Source of the DNA: SSSZ01 sp016790965
GTDB lineage: Bacteria > Pseudomonadota > Gammaproteobacteria > Burkholderiales > Rhodocyclaceae
NCBI GenBank assembly: GCA_016790965.1
Contig: JAEUNZ010000044.1
Coordinates: forward strand, 18,657-82,656
DNA length: 64,000 nt
Reading direction: 5' to 3'
This document shows positions 48,733 through 56,097 of this stretch, piece by piece. Under the pieces are notes generated by a model. That model had not been told where the DNA came from. It saw only the letters and a program-made list of their open reading frames with translations, and did no database searches. Within the stretch, counting starts at the first letter, position 1; the number at the start of each line of letters is the position of its first letter. The translations under genes and the position numbers were made by a program.

Positions 48733-50397
48733 TCAACGGCTGATCGGCTTGTATCGGATGCGCTTGGGCTTGGCCCCTTCCTCGCCCAGGCGCCGTTTCT
48801 TGTCCTCTTCGTATTCCTGGTAGTTCCCTGTGAAGAAGGTCCATTGGGATTCGCCTTCGGCAGCCAGGATGTGGGTGCAGATACGGTCCAGGAACCAGCG
48901 GTCGTGGGAGATGACCAGGGCGCAGCCGGGGAATTCGAGCAGGGCGTCTTCCAGGGCGCGCAGCGTTTCCACGTCCAGGTCGTTGGAGGGTTCGTCCAGC
49001 AGGAGCACGTTGCCGCCGGCCATCAGGGTCTTGGCCAAGTGCAGGCGCCCCCGCTCGCCGCCGGAGAGGTTGCCCACCAGCTTGCCCTGGTCGGCGCCCT
49101 TGAAGTTGAAGCGGCCGATGTAGGCCCGGCTGGGCATCTCGAACTTGCCGATCTGCAGGATGTCGCGGCCTTCCGCCAGTTCGTCGAAGACGGTTTTGCT
49201 ACCGTCCAGGCAGTCCCGGGACTGGTCCACATAGGCCATCTTCACCGTCTGGCCGATGAGCACTTCGCCGGAATCCGGCTGCTGCTGGCCGGTGATCATC
49301 TTGAACAGGGTGGACTTGCCGGCGCCATTGGGGCCGATGATGCCTACAATGGCGCCCGGCGGCAGGGCGAAGGAGACCTTGTCCATGAGCAGCTTGTCGC
49401 CGAAGGCCTTGGACACGCCGTTGAACTCGATGACTTTGTCGCCCAGGCGCTCGCCGACCGGGATGAAGATTTCCTGGGTCTCGTTGCGCTTCTGGTATTC
49501 GTGGCTGGAGAGTTCCTCGAAGCGGGCGATGCGGGCTTTGCTCTTGGCCTGGCGCGCCTTGGGATTGCTGCGCACCCACTCCAGTTCCTGCTTCATGGCC
49601 TTCATGTGGGCGTCGATCTGCTTGTTCTCGGTTTCCAGACGGGCTTCCTTCTGCTCCAGCCAAGAGGAGTAGTTGCCCTTCCAGGGGATGCCATGGCCGC
49701 GGTCCAGTTCGAGTATCCACTCTGCCGCGTTGTCGAGGAAGTAACGGTCGTGGGTGACGGCCACCACGGTGCCAGGGAAGCGGCAGAGGAACTGCTCCAG
49801 CCATTCGACGGATTCGGCGTCGAGGTGGTTGGTGGGTTCGTCCAGGAGCAGCATGTCGGGCTTGGAGAGCAGCAGCTTGCACAGGGCCACGCGGCGCTTT
49901 TCGCCACCGGAGAGGTGCTTGATGGTCGCTTCCCAGGGCGGCAGACGCAGGGCGTCGGCGGCGATTTCCATCTGGGTTTCGGTGTCGGCTCCGGAGGTGG
50001 ACAGGATGGCCTCCAGGCGGGCCTGCTCTTCGGCCAGCTTGTCGAAATCAGCTTCCGGATCGGCGTAGGCGGCGTAGATTTCGTCCAGCTTCGCCTGGGC
50101 TTCCATGATCTCGCCCATGCCCGATTCGACTTCCTGGCGGACGGTCTTTTCCGGGTCGAGCTGGGGTTCCTGGGGCAGGTAGCCGATCTTGATATTGGGC
50201 AGGCGCTGGACTTCGCCGTCGAATTCCTTATCCACGCCAGCCATGATCTTCAGCACGGTGGATTTGCCGGCGCCGTTGAGGCCGAGCAGCCCGATCTTGG
50301 CGCCGGGGAAGAATGAGAGGGAAATATCCTTGATGATCTGCCGCTTGGGGGGAACGATCTTGCTCACCCGCAGCATGGACATGACGTACTGAGCCAT
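48733..50397 (-). CDS. ettA: Energy-dependent translational throttle protein EttA
   Basis: A 554-residue ABC-F protein with two nucleotide-binding domains: GLNGAGKSTVLKIM and GPNGAGKSTLFKMI Walker A motifs, LSGGEKRRVALC and LSGGERGRLHLAKT signatures, and LLLDEPTNHLDAESVEW. The length is that of EttA (555 in E. coli). EttA binds the ribosomal E-site and gates entry into elongation according to ATP/ADP ratio. ATG 50397 gives the canonical MAQYVMSMLRVSK start. Confidence 0.96.
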   Translation of the reverse strand: MAQYVMSMLRVSKIVPPKRQIIKDISLSFFPGAKIGLLGLNGAGKSTVLKIMAGVDKEFDGEVQRLPNIKIGYLPQEPQLDPEKTVRQEVESGMGEIMEAQAKLDEIYAAYADPEADFDKLAEEQARLEAILSTSGADTETQMEIAADALRLPPWEATIKHLSGGEKRRVALCKLLLSKPDMLLLDEPTNHLDAESVEWLEQFLCRFPGTVVAVTHDRYFLDNAAEWILELDRGHGIPWKGNYSSWLEQKEARLETENKQIDAHMKAMKQELEWVRSNPKARQAKSKARIARFEELSSHEYQKRNETQEIFIPVGERLGDKVIEFNGVSKAFGDKLLMDKVSFALPPGAIVGIIGPNGAGKSTLFKMITGQQQPDSGEVLIGQTVKMAYVDQSRDCLDGSKTVFDELAEGRDILQIGKFEMPSRAYIGRFNFKGADQGKLVGNLSGGERGRLHLAKTLMAGGNVLLLDEPSNDLDVETLRALEDALLEFPGCALVISHDRWFLDRICTHILAAEGESQWTFFTGNYQEYEEDKKRRLGEEGAKPKRIRYKPISR

Positions 50398-50515
50398 TGC
50401 TTGCCTGCCAAAAGAGGTAAAGGGCGAAGTGTACGCGGCAGTGGCGAGCAAAAAAAGGGGGCGGCCGCCACGGGGGATGGTCAGCCGCCCCAGCCAGGGA
50501 CGTCGTCAGCGCTCG

Positions 50516-51193
50516 TCAAATCGCCGACGGCGGAGGAAAACTCTCGTTGGCGCACTCCGACCAAGGCAGGACGGGAATGGGCGAAGGCGCGGGGAACTCA
50601 CGGTGCAGGAGGACGGCGGGTGCATCCACCCGGGGGCAGTGGCGCCGTCCGCCCAGGGTGGTGAAGCCGAAACGTCGTTGGTAGTAGCGGACGTGCCGCG
50701 GATTGACTTCGATGACCGCATCGGTGGCACCTAGGACGTTGCGGCCGTAGGCCTGGGCCGTCCGAAACAGTGCGGCGAGCAGTTCGGGGCAGCCGTGGTC
50801 CGGATCTGCCGCCAGGCGGGAGATTTCGCATACCCTGCGGCCGCTGTACCTTAAGGTGGCAAGCTCCTCGCCATAGAGGGTATCGGCGAGAAGACCCCGG
50901 GATGAATCCTTCCCCAGGGTCAGAGTGGCCAGGATGTCCTCTCCCCGCCAGGCCGCGAGGACCAGGCGGGACTCCTCGGACCCTGCCTGGGCCCGATAGC
51001 CGCGCCAGGAGTACATGCGGCGGACCAGGGCTGCAGCGGCGCGCTTCTGATGGGGGGTCGATGCGGTGCGGATGGAAACGCTGCGCAGGGATGAGGGCGG
51101 GTCCGTCACCAGCACCAGGCGGGGAGGAGCCGCCAAGTGCACGCCAAGGGCTTCGCGCGGGGTGTGCAGGGGGATTCCTTTGAAGACGGTCAT
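50516..51193 (-). CDS. N-acyl amino acid synthase FeeM-like acyltransferase (GNAT fold)
   Basis: A 225-residue protein. The family pattern is visible in RRMYSWRGY, the central CEISRLAADPDHGCPELL helix, AVIEVNPRHVRYYQRRFGF and HCPRVDAPAVLL. FeeM-type enzymes join acyl chains from acyl carrier protein to amino acids. The ATG overlaps the bactofilin stop (TGATG), so both are made from one transcript and coupled. No acyl carrier protein gene is adjacent. Substrates are unknown. Confidence 0.75.
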   Translation of the reverse strand: MTVFKGIPLHTPREALGVHLAAPPRLVLVTDPPSSLRSVSIRTASTPHQKRAAAALVRRMYSWRGYRAQAGSEESRLVLAAWRGEDILATLTLGKDSSRGLLADTLYGEELATLRYSGRRVCEISRLAADPDHGCPELLAALFRTAQAYGRNVLGATDAVIEVNPRHVRYYQRRFGFTTLGGRRHCPRVDAPAVLLHREFPAPSPIPVLPWSECANESFPPPSAI

Positions 51194-51768
51194 CAGCCGG
51201 CCACCACCAGGGGGAGAGGCGTCTCGCTGCGGGATTTGGCCGGGCTCGTTGCCGTGTCGGAGCCCAGGGCGCTGATCTCGCCGCACAGTTCTCCGCCTTC
51301 GTCGATGACCAGCTTGCCGTAGCGAATCTTGCCGCTCACCCGGCCGGTGGAGTGAATAATGAGCTGGGCGCGGGCCGTCAGTTCTCCTTCGAAGCGGCCG
51401 TGGATTTCCGCCACGTCGATGCTGACCTTGCCCACGAAGGAGCCGGCTTCGGCGATGCGCACGACGCGGCTGTCCATAGTGGCTTCGACGCGGCCTTCGA
51501 CCACCAGGGTGTCACAGTCCAGGATTTCCGCCCCGCGCAGCTTTACGTCGGGCCCGACGATGAGGCGGGCGCCCATGTCGTTGGCCGCAGGGGGCGCGAT
51601 GATTTCCGTCACCACAGGGGCGGGCGCGGGTTCCGGGCGGGCCGCGGCCACCGGAGGGGTGGCGGCCTTGTCGGTGTCGGTCGCGGGGCTGGAGCCGGAA
51701 AGGACGGGGCGGACGTCTCGGCGGACGACGGTCTCGTTACGGTTGAGAAGGCCGGGCTTGCTGAACAT
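51193..51768 (-). CDS. Bactofilin
   Basis: A 191-residue protein with the bactofilin beta-helix core (about residues 65-165: GARLIVGPDVKLRGAEILDCDTLVVEGRV...VSGKIRYGKLVIDEGGELCGEI) flanked by a Pro/Ala-rich N-terminal segment and a short polar tail. Bactofilins polymerise without nucleotides into scaffolds that position cell-envelope enzymes. A strong AAAGGAG site precedes ATG 51768. A sigma-54 promoter lies 29 nt upstream (predicted start 51797), and the next gene, a FeeM-like acyltransferase, is translationally coupled. Confidence 0.9.
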   Translation of the reverse strand: MFSKPGLLNRNETVVRRDVRPVLSGSSPATDTDKAATPPVAAARPEPAPAPVVTEIIAPPAANDMGARLIVGPDVKLRGAEILDCDTLVVEGRVEATMDSRVVRIAEAGSFVGKVSIDVAEIHGRFEGELTARAQLIIHSTGRVSGKIRYGKLVIDEGGELCGEISALGSDTATSPAKSRSETPLPLVVAG

Positions 51769-51807
51769 GAATACTCCTTTGCTGCGGATTGCGAGTCGCC
51801 ATCCCCT

Positions 51808-51823
51808 TGCGAAAGCCGTGCCA
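51808..51823 (-). promoter_or_regulatory. Sigma-54 (RpoN) promoter of the bactofilin operon
   Basis: The minus strand reads TGGCACGGCTTTCGCA. Against TGGCACG-N4-TTGCW this is a perfect -24 block, correct 4-bp spacing, and one mismatch in the -12 block while its GC is kept. The predicted start is about 51797. Confidence 0.8.
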
Positions 51824-51898
51824 AGTGTGAAATTTCTCACGGAAACAGGGCCTTGCCCGGAAGTGCCGAAGCAAAGGCGGGGTGTCTGGGGTCGGAGG

Positions 51899-51916
51899 TG
51901 TCGCCACTGAGCGACG
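51899..51916 (-). promoter_or_regulatory. GlrR-like upstream activator site 1
   Basis: TGTC-N10-GACG, one mismatch from TGTC-N10-GACA, the site known for the response regulator GlrR (QseF) in enterobacteria. The core is a GTCGC/GCGAC inverted repeat. It is centred about 110 bp upstream of the predicted bactofilin transcription start. Confidence 0.6.
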
Positions 51917-51964
51917 GATTTTTTGTGTTTTGGGATAAAGGCCGGGAAGATCAAGGACTTGGGA

Positions 51965-51982
51965 TGTCGCCGTTAAGCGACA
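51965..51982 (-). promoter_or_regulatory. GlrR-like upstream activator site 2
   Basis: TGTC-N10-GACA, a perfect match to the enterobacterial GlrR site, sharing the GTCGCC...AAGCGAC-type core with site 1. Centre-to-centre distance to site 1 is 66 bp, and it lies about 177 bp upstream of the predicted start. Confidence 0.65.
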
Positions 51983-52102
51983 GATCGTGTAAGACGATGA
52001 AAATTAGAGGATTTTTTTGTCGCATTGGGGCCATCTGCCAGATGTCCGAGGGGGAAGGGAAGGCTAAACTACGCACTTTTGCAGCGCCAGCCTCTCTCTT
52101 CC

Positions 52103-53515
52103 ATGACCCGAATTTCCTTTCGCCAGAGCATGTTGGCGGGTTTTCTCCTCATCGCCCTGCTGCTGGGCGGAGCCGCCGTGCGGAGCTGGATGGTGGTCGA
52201 ACGCTTCGTGGACCGTAGCCGGGAAGTCAGCGCCGAGGCCGTGCTCCTTACCGGCCTGGTGCAGGATATTGCCGAGCGGGCGCCGGATCTGGAACGGGCC
52301 GCGCGGCAGTATCTGATCCTGGGGGATCCCGTGCTGCTGGCCCGCTTCGACGCCACTTTGAGCCATGCCCGGGGCGTGGCCGAGAAGATCGACACCTTGC
52401 CTGGGAGACCCCTGGGCGGTCTTGCTGCCGAATGGGCCCTTGCGGCCGGGCACATCGGGGATGTCCTGCGCAACGGAGCCACCCGCGAGGAACTGGGTCC
52501 CCTGCTCACCGCCCTGGACGACCTGGGAGCCCGCCTGGCACCGGCCGGCCGGCGCTGGATCGAGGCGCGTAATGGCGAAGTGCTGGCGGAACTGCAGGAA
52601 AACCGGTTGCAACTCACGGGCCAGGTGATCGCGGCCGCCGTCGGCGCGGTCATCGTCGCCCTCGGCATGGGCTGGTGGCTGGTACGGCCCATCCAGCAAC
52701 TCGAACGCAACATCCACCGCCTGGGAGAAAGCCGCCTCGACCAGCCGGTGCAGGTGCGCGGGCCGGCGGACCTGCGCCGTGTCGGTCGCCGTCTGGAGTG
52801 GCTGCGCCAGCGTCTGGCGGAACTGGAGGCCGACCGGGAGCGCAGTCTGCGCCATGTGTCCCACGAACTGAAAACGCCGCTTACGGCACTGCGGGAGGGC
52901 ATCACCCTGCTGCAGGAGCAGGTGGTGGGGCCTCTTGACCAAGCCCAGCAGGAAGTGGCGGACATCCTGCGCCACAATGTGGTGCTGCTCCAGGAACAGA
53001 TCGAAAGCCTGCTGCGCCTCAACGCCGCCTCCTTCGACGCCAGACGCCTGAGCTATCGCCCCCAGATCGTGCGGCGCATCCTGGCCCAGGTGGTCAAGGC
53101 GCGGGAATTGCAGTTGCAGGCGCGGCGCATCAGCGTGCGGCGTTCGGCGCCCGCGGTGACCCTGCCCCTGGATGGGGAGAAACTCCAGGTGGTGGTGGAC
53201 AACCTGTTGTCCAACGCCATCGACTTCAGCCCCGATGGAGGAACCATCCGGCTGGAAGCCCTGGTGGACGAGCGGCGCCTGCTGCTCGATTGCATCGACG
53301 AGGGCCCCGGCGTTGCGCCGGAGGACGCGGAGAAGATCTTCGACCCCTTTGTGCGCGGCATGCGGGAAGCGCCGGCGCCACGCCGGGGGAGCGGTGTTGG
53401 ATTGTCCATCGTGCGGGAACTGCTGGCCGCCATGGGCGGCCGGGTCGCTCTGGTCAGCGAAGGTTCCGGGGCCCGGGGCGCCCATTTTCGAGTCGAGATT
53501 CCCTATGAACTTTGA
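52103..53515 (+). CDS. glrK: Sensor histidine kinase GlrK/QseE-like
   Basis: A 470-residue membrane kinase. Two membrane helices (about residues 10-28 and 175-195) enclose a periplasmic sensor region; HAMP follows (about 195-250), then HisKA (LRHVSHELKTPLTALREG) and HATPase_c (NLLSNAIDFSPDGG, DEGPGVAPEDAEKIFDPF, GSGVGLSIVREL). Gene order kinase-lipoprotein-sigma-54 activator equals E. coli glrK-qseG-glrR. ATG 52103 was chosen because a membrane helix follows directly. The next gene overlaps by 11 bp. Confidence 0.88.
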   Translation: MTRISFRQSMLAGFLLIALLLGGAAVRSWMVVERFVDRSREVSAEAVLLTGLVQDIAERAPDLERAARQYLILGDPVLLARFDATLSHARGVAEKIDTLPGRPLGGLAAEWALAAGHIGDVLRNGATREELGPLLTALDDLGARLAPAGRRWIEARNGEVLAELQENRLQLTGQVIAAAVGAVIVALGMGWWLVRPIQQLERNIHRLGESRLDQPVQVRGPADLRRVGRRLEWLRQRLAELEADRERSLRHVSHELKTPLTALREGITLLQEQVVGPLDQAQQEVADILRHNVVLLQEQIESLLRLNAASFDARRLSYRPQIVRRILAQVVKARELQLQARRISVRRSAPAVTLPLDGEKLQVVVDNLLSNAIDFSPDGGTIRLEALVDERRLLLDCIDEGPGVAPEDAEKIFDPFVRGMREAPAPRRGSGVGLSIVRELLAAMGGRVALVSEGSGARGAHFRVEIPYEL

Positions 53516-54086
53516 ATTTGTGCGCGGACCCGTGGTCTGGGCAGCGCTCCTCCTGGCCCTGGGCGGCTGCGCCGCCTTGTCCGGGCCGCCTACCCCCGAG
53601 GCGCCGGTGGCGGCAGGGTCTCCGGCGCCGGAAGAGGGGGGAGTCGATTCCCTGCTCAGTTACTACCAACTGGTCAATCGCATGACCTCTCAGGAACTGG
53701 CGCGGGAGCGCAGCGCCCTCACGAGCCAGGCCGCCACACCGGCCCATCAGCTCCGCCTGGCTATGGTGCTGGGGATGGGGCGCTCCCCTGCGGACCTCAA
53801 TCGGGCGGCGAGTCTGCTGGACGGTGTGCTCAAGTCCCAGGCGGGTCAAGCGTCCCGCCTGCATCCCCTGGCCCGACTTCTTGCCGATCACTACGGCGAG
53901 CGGCTCAGGCTGGAGCAGCAAGCGGAACGCGCCGTCCAGCAGGCCGAGAAAGCCGGCCAGCAGGCTCGGGACAGCCAGCGGCGAGCAGCAGAACTGCAGG
54001 AGAAAATCGACGCCTTGGCCGATATCGAACGCTCGCTGCCCTTGCGTTCCCGGGGCGTCCGGCCTCCCGCGGGGGGCGGACGATGA
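53505..54086 (+). CDS. qseG: QseG-like lipoprotein of the Glr system
   Basis: A 193-residue lipoprotein with signal peptide and lipobox ALGGC (Cys22). A helical middle part (SYYQLVNRMTSQELARERSAL, about residues 50-75) and a Gln/Ala/Arg-rich coiled coil (about 130-175) follow. In E. coli QseG is an outer-membrane lipoprotein that activates the kinase QseE/GlrK. Sequence identity to QseG could not be measured; the symbol rests mainly on position between kinase and regulator. Confidence 0.7.
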   Translation: MNFEFVRGPVVWAALLLALGGCAALSGPPTPEAPVAAGSPAPEEGGVDSLLSYYQLVNRMTSQELARERSALTSQAATPAHQLRLAMVLGMGRSPADLNRAASLLDGVLKSQAGQASRLHPLARLLADHYGERLRLEQQAERAVQQAEKAGQQARDSQRRAAELQEKIDALADIERSLPLRSRGVRPPAGGGR

Positions 54087-55465
54087 AGCCCGCCACCCAG
54101 GCTGCCGGTCACATCCTGGTGGTCGATGACGACGAAGACCTGTTGCGCCTCCTCTCCCTGCGGCTGGGAGCGCGGGGTTTCCGGGTTTCCACCGCCAAAT
54201 CAGCCGAGGAAGGGCTTTCCCGCATCGCGGTGGAGCCGCCCGGGCTGGTGGTCAGCGATGTTCGCCTGCCGGGACGTGACGGCCTGGCACTGTTCGAGGA
54301 ACTGCGGGTCAGCCATCCCACGCTCCCGGTCATTCTCCTCACCGCCCACGGAACAATACCCGATGCGGTGGAAGCCACCTCCCGCGGAGTGTTCGGCTAT
54401 CTCACCAAGCCCTTCGACAGCCAGATTCTCCTGGAAAAGATCGATCAGGCCCTGCGGCTCGCCACTGCGGGGGCTCAGGGGCCCGAGGGCGACGCCTGGC
54501 GGGCGGGGATCGTCTACCGCAGCAGCCGCATGGCCGAAGTCATGCAGGAAGCCCGGGCCGTGGCAGCGTCCGAGGCCAGCGTCCTCATCCGGGGGGACAG
54601 CGGTACCGGCAAGGAAGTTCTCGCCCGAGCACTCCACCGGGCAAGTCCCCGAGCCGGCGCTCCCTTCGTGGCCATCAACTGCGGCGCAATTCCCGAGCAG
54701 TTGCTGGAATCCGAACTCTTCGGCCACGTCCGCGGGGCCTTCACGGGGGCCGGAACGGCCCGGGTCGGCCTCTTTCAGGCCGCCGACGGGGGAACACTCT
54801 TCCTGGACGAAATCGGCGACATGCCTCTCGCCCTCCAGGTAAAGCTCTTGCGCGTGCTGCAAGAGCGGGCGGTCCGTCCGGTGGGTTCCAACCAGGCGGA
54901 ACCGGTCAATGTGCGCGTCCTCTCGGCGACCCACCGCGATCTGGAGGCGGCCCTGGCCGAGGGTAGCTTTCGCGAAGACCTCTACTACCGCCTGGACGTG
55001 GTGACTCTCACCCTGCCACGCCTCGACGAGCGGCGGGAGGACATTCCGCTTTTGGCTGCCCATTTCGTGCGCCAGATCGCGGCCAAGTACGGCAAGTCCC
55101 TGGTGGGCATCGCCCCCGAAGGGCTGTCCATGCTCGCTTCAGCGCCCTGGCCGGGCAACGTACGCCAGCTCTACAACGTGGTGGAGCAGTGTTGCGCCCT
55201 GGCGGCCACGCCGCTCATCCCTTCCGCCCTGGTGCAACGCGCCCTGCGGTTGCCGGCCGTGGAGCCCCTGTCCTACGCCGACGCCAAGCTCCGCTTCGAA
55301 CGCGACTATCTGGTGCAACTCCTCAAGCTGACGGACGGCAACGTGGCCGACGCGGCGCGCATCGCCGACCGCAACCGTACCGAGTTCTATCGCCTGCTGC
55401 AAAGGCACGACCTGGCGCCGGCCATGTTCCGGGCCGACGGCGCGGAAGGCGCAGGAGGCAGTTGA
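54083..55465 (+). CDS. glrR: Sigma-54-dependent response regulator GlrR/QseF-like
   Basis: A 460-residue NtrC-type activator. Receiver (about residues 10-125; acidic pair, phospho-Asp in LVVSDVRLPG), AAA+ domain (about 145-380) with GDSGTGKEVLARAL Walker A, GAFTGAGTA for sigma-54 contact and LFLDEIGDMPL Walker B, and a Fis-type helix-turn-helix at the C-terminus (about 410-450, GNVADAARIADRNRTEFYRLL). It overlaps the lipoprotein gene by 4 bp (ATGA). Likely targets are the TGTC-N10-GACR sites 2 kb upstream at the head of its own operon. Confidence 0.9.
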   Translation: MKPATQAAGHILVVDDDEDLLRLLSLRLGARGFRVSTAKSAEEGLSRIAVEPPGLVVSDVRLPGRDGLALFEELRVSHPTLPVILLTAHGTIPDAVEATSRGVFGYLTKPFDSQILLEKIDQALRLATAGAQGPEGDAWRAGIVYRSSRMAEVMQEARAVAASEASVLIRGDSGTGKEVLARALHRASPRAGAPFVAINCGAIPEQLLESELFGHVRGAFTGAGTARVGLFQAADGGTLFLDEIGDMPLALQVKLLRVLQERAVRPVGSNQAEPVNVRVLSATHRDLEAALAEGSFREDLYYRLDVVTLTLPRLDERREDIPLLAAHFVRQIAAKYGKSLVGIAPEGLSMLASAPWPGNVRQLYNVVEQCCALAATPLIPSALVQRALRLPAVEPLSYADAKLRFERDYLVQLLKLTDGNVADAARIADRNRTEFYRLLQRHDLAPAMFRADGAEGAGGS

Positions 55466-55515
55466 GTTTCGGCCCCTCGCTGCCGTTTGCCCGCCGGCGG
55501 GCAAGGGTCGGGAGC

Positions 55516-55782
55516 TTAGTCCCGCTCCAGGGTGATGAGCAGGGCGCCCTCGTCGACGCTGTCGCCCGCCTCGACATGGACGGCGACGACGGTCCCGGCC
55601 CAGGGCGTGGGGATGTCGAGGGAAACTTTGCCGGTCTCCAAGGTCAGGATGTTGTCGTCCCGCTCGAGATGTTCGCCCGGATGCACCAGGACTTCCAGGA
55701 TGAAGACGTTTCCGTTGGCGCAATTGCCGCAGGATTCCCAGCATTCGGGATACTTGGGCATGCGGACATTGGCGGTGGTCAT
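55516..55782 (-). CDS. Stand-alone lipoyl/biotin-type carrier domain with Cys cluster
   Basis: An 88-residue protein. The C-terminal 65 residues form a biotinyl/lipoyl domain with ETGKVSLDIP; the Lys in TGKV fits lipoylation rather than the AMKM of biotin carriers. The N-terminal 23 residues hold three cysteines in KYPECWESCGNCANG, unusual for such a domain and suggestive of metal or redox function. No lipoyl-dependent complex is adjacent. ATG 55782 was chosen; an upstream open frame overlaps the tRNA promoter. Confidence 0.8.
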   Translation of the reverse strand: MTTANVRMPKYPECWESCGNCANGNVFILEVLVHPGEHLERDDNILTLETGKVSLDIPTPWAGTVVAVHVEAGDSVDEGALLITLERD

Positions 55783-55809
55783 GACGGCAGGCTGTTTGGG
55801 CGGCCAGGC

Positions 55810-55837
55810 TTGCAATTCGGGCGCTGTACCGTATAAT
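55810..55837 (+). promoter_or_regulatory. Sigma-70 promoter of tRNA-Arg
   Basis: TTGCAA (55810-55815), 16-bp spacer, perfect TATAAT (55832-55837), followed by a GC-rich discriminator typical of stringently controlled stable RNA promoters; the tRNA begins 17 bp later. Confidence 0.75.
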
Positions 55838-55853
55838 GCGCGGCTCACGAAAC

Positions 55854-55930
55854 GCGCCCGTAGCTCATCTGGATAGAGTACTTGGCTACGAACCAAGGGG
55901 TAGGGAGTTCGAATCTCTCCGGGCGCGCCA
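55854..55930 (+). tRNA. tRNA-Arg (anticodon ACG)
   Basis: A 77-nt cloverleaf. Acceptor GCGCCCG pairs with CGGGCGC, discriminator G and encoded CCA. The anticodon loop is CTACGAA with ACG, read as ICG after deamination, decoding CGU/CGC/CGA. The T-loop is TTCGAAT. It is flanked by its own promoter and a terminator. Confidence 0.97.
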
Positions 55931-55937
55931 GAATATC

Positions 55938-55975
55938 ACGGGCTGAACCGATTCCGGTTCGGCCCGTTTCGTTTT
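55938..55975 (+). terminator. Rho-independent terminator after tRNA-Arg
   Basis: A 13-bp stem with one T-G wobble (55938-55950 with 55955-55967), ATTC loop, then TTCGTTTT. Confidence 0.85.
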
Positions 55976-56097
55976 GGGGCGGTCGAAGCCCGCGGCACGG
56001 CACCCCATAAGCAGGCTTCAGACGTAAGATTCGCTCCGAACCTTCCGCTTCCCTCGCCGCCTCCCCTCTTCTCTCTGCTGCCTGACTCCGCGCCGCC

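Noticed and set aside
48844..50316. A 490-codon frame opposite ettA
   Set aside because: Antisense shadow; EttA on the other strand is unambiguous.
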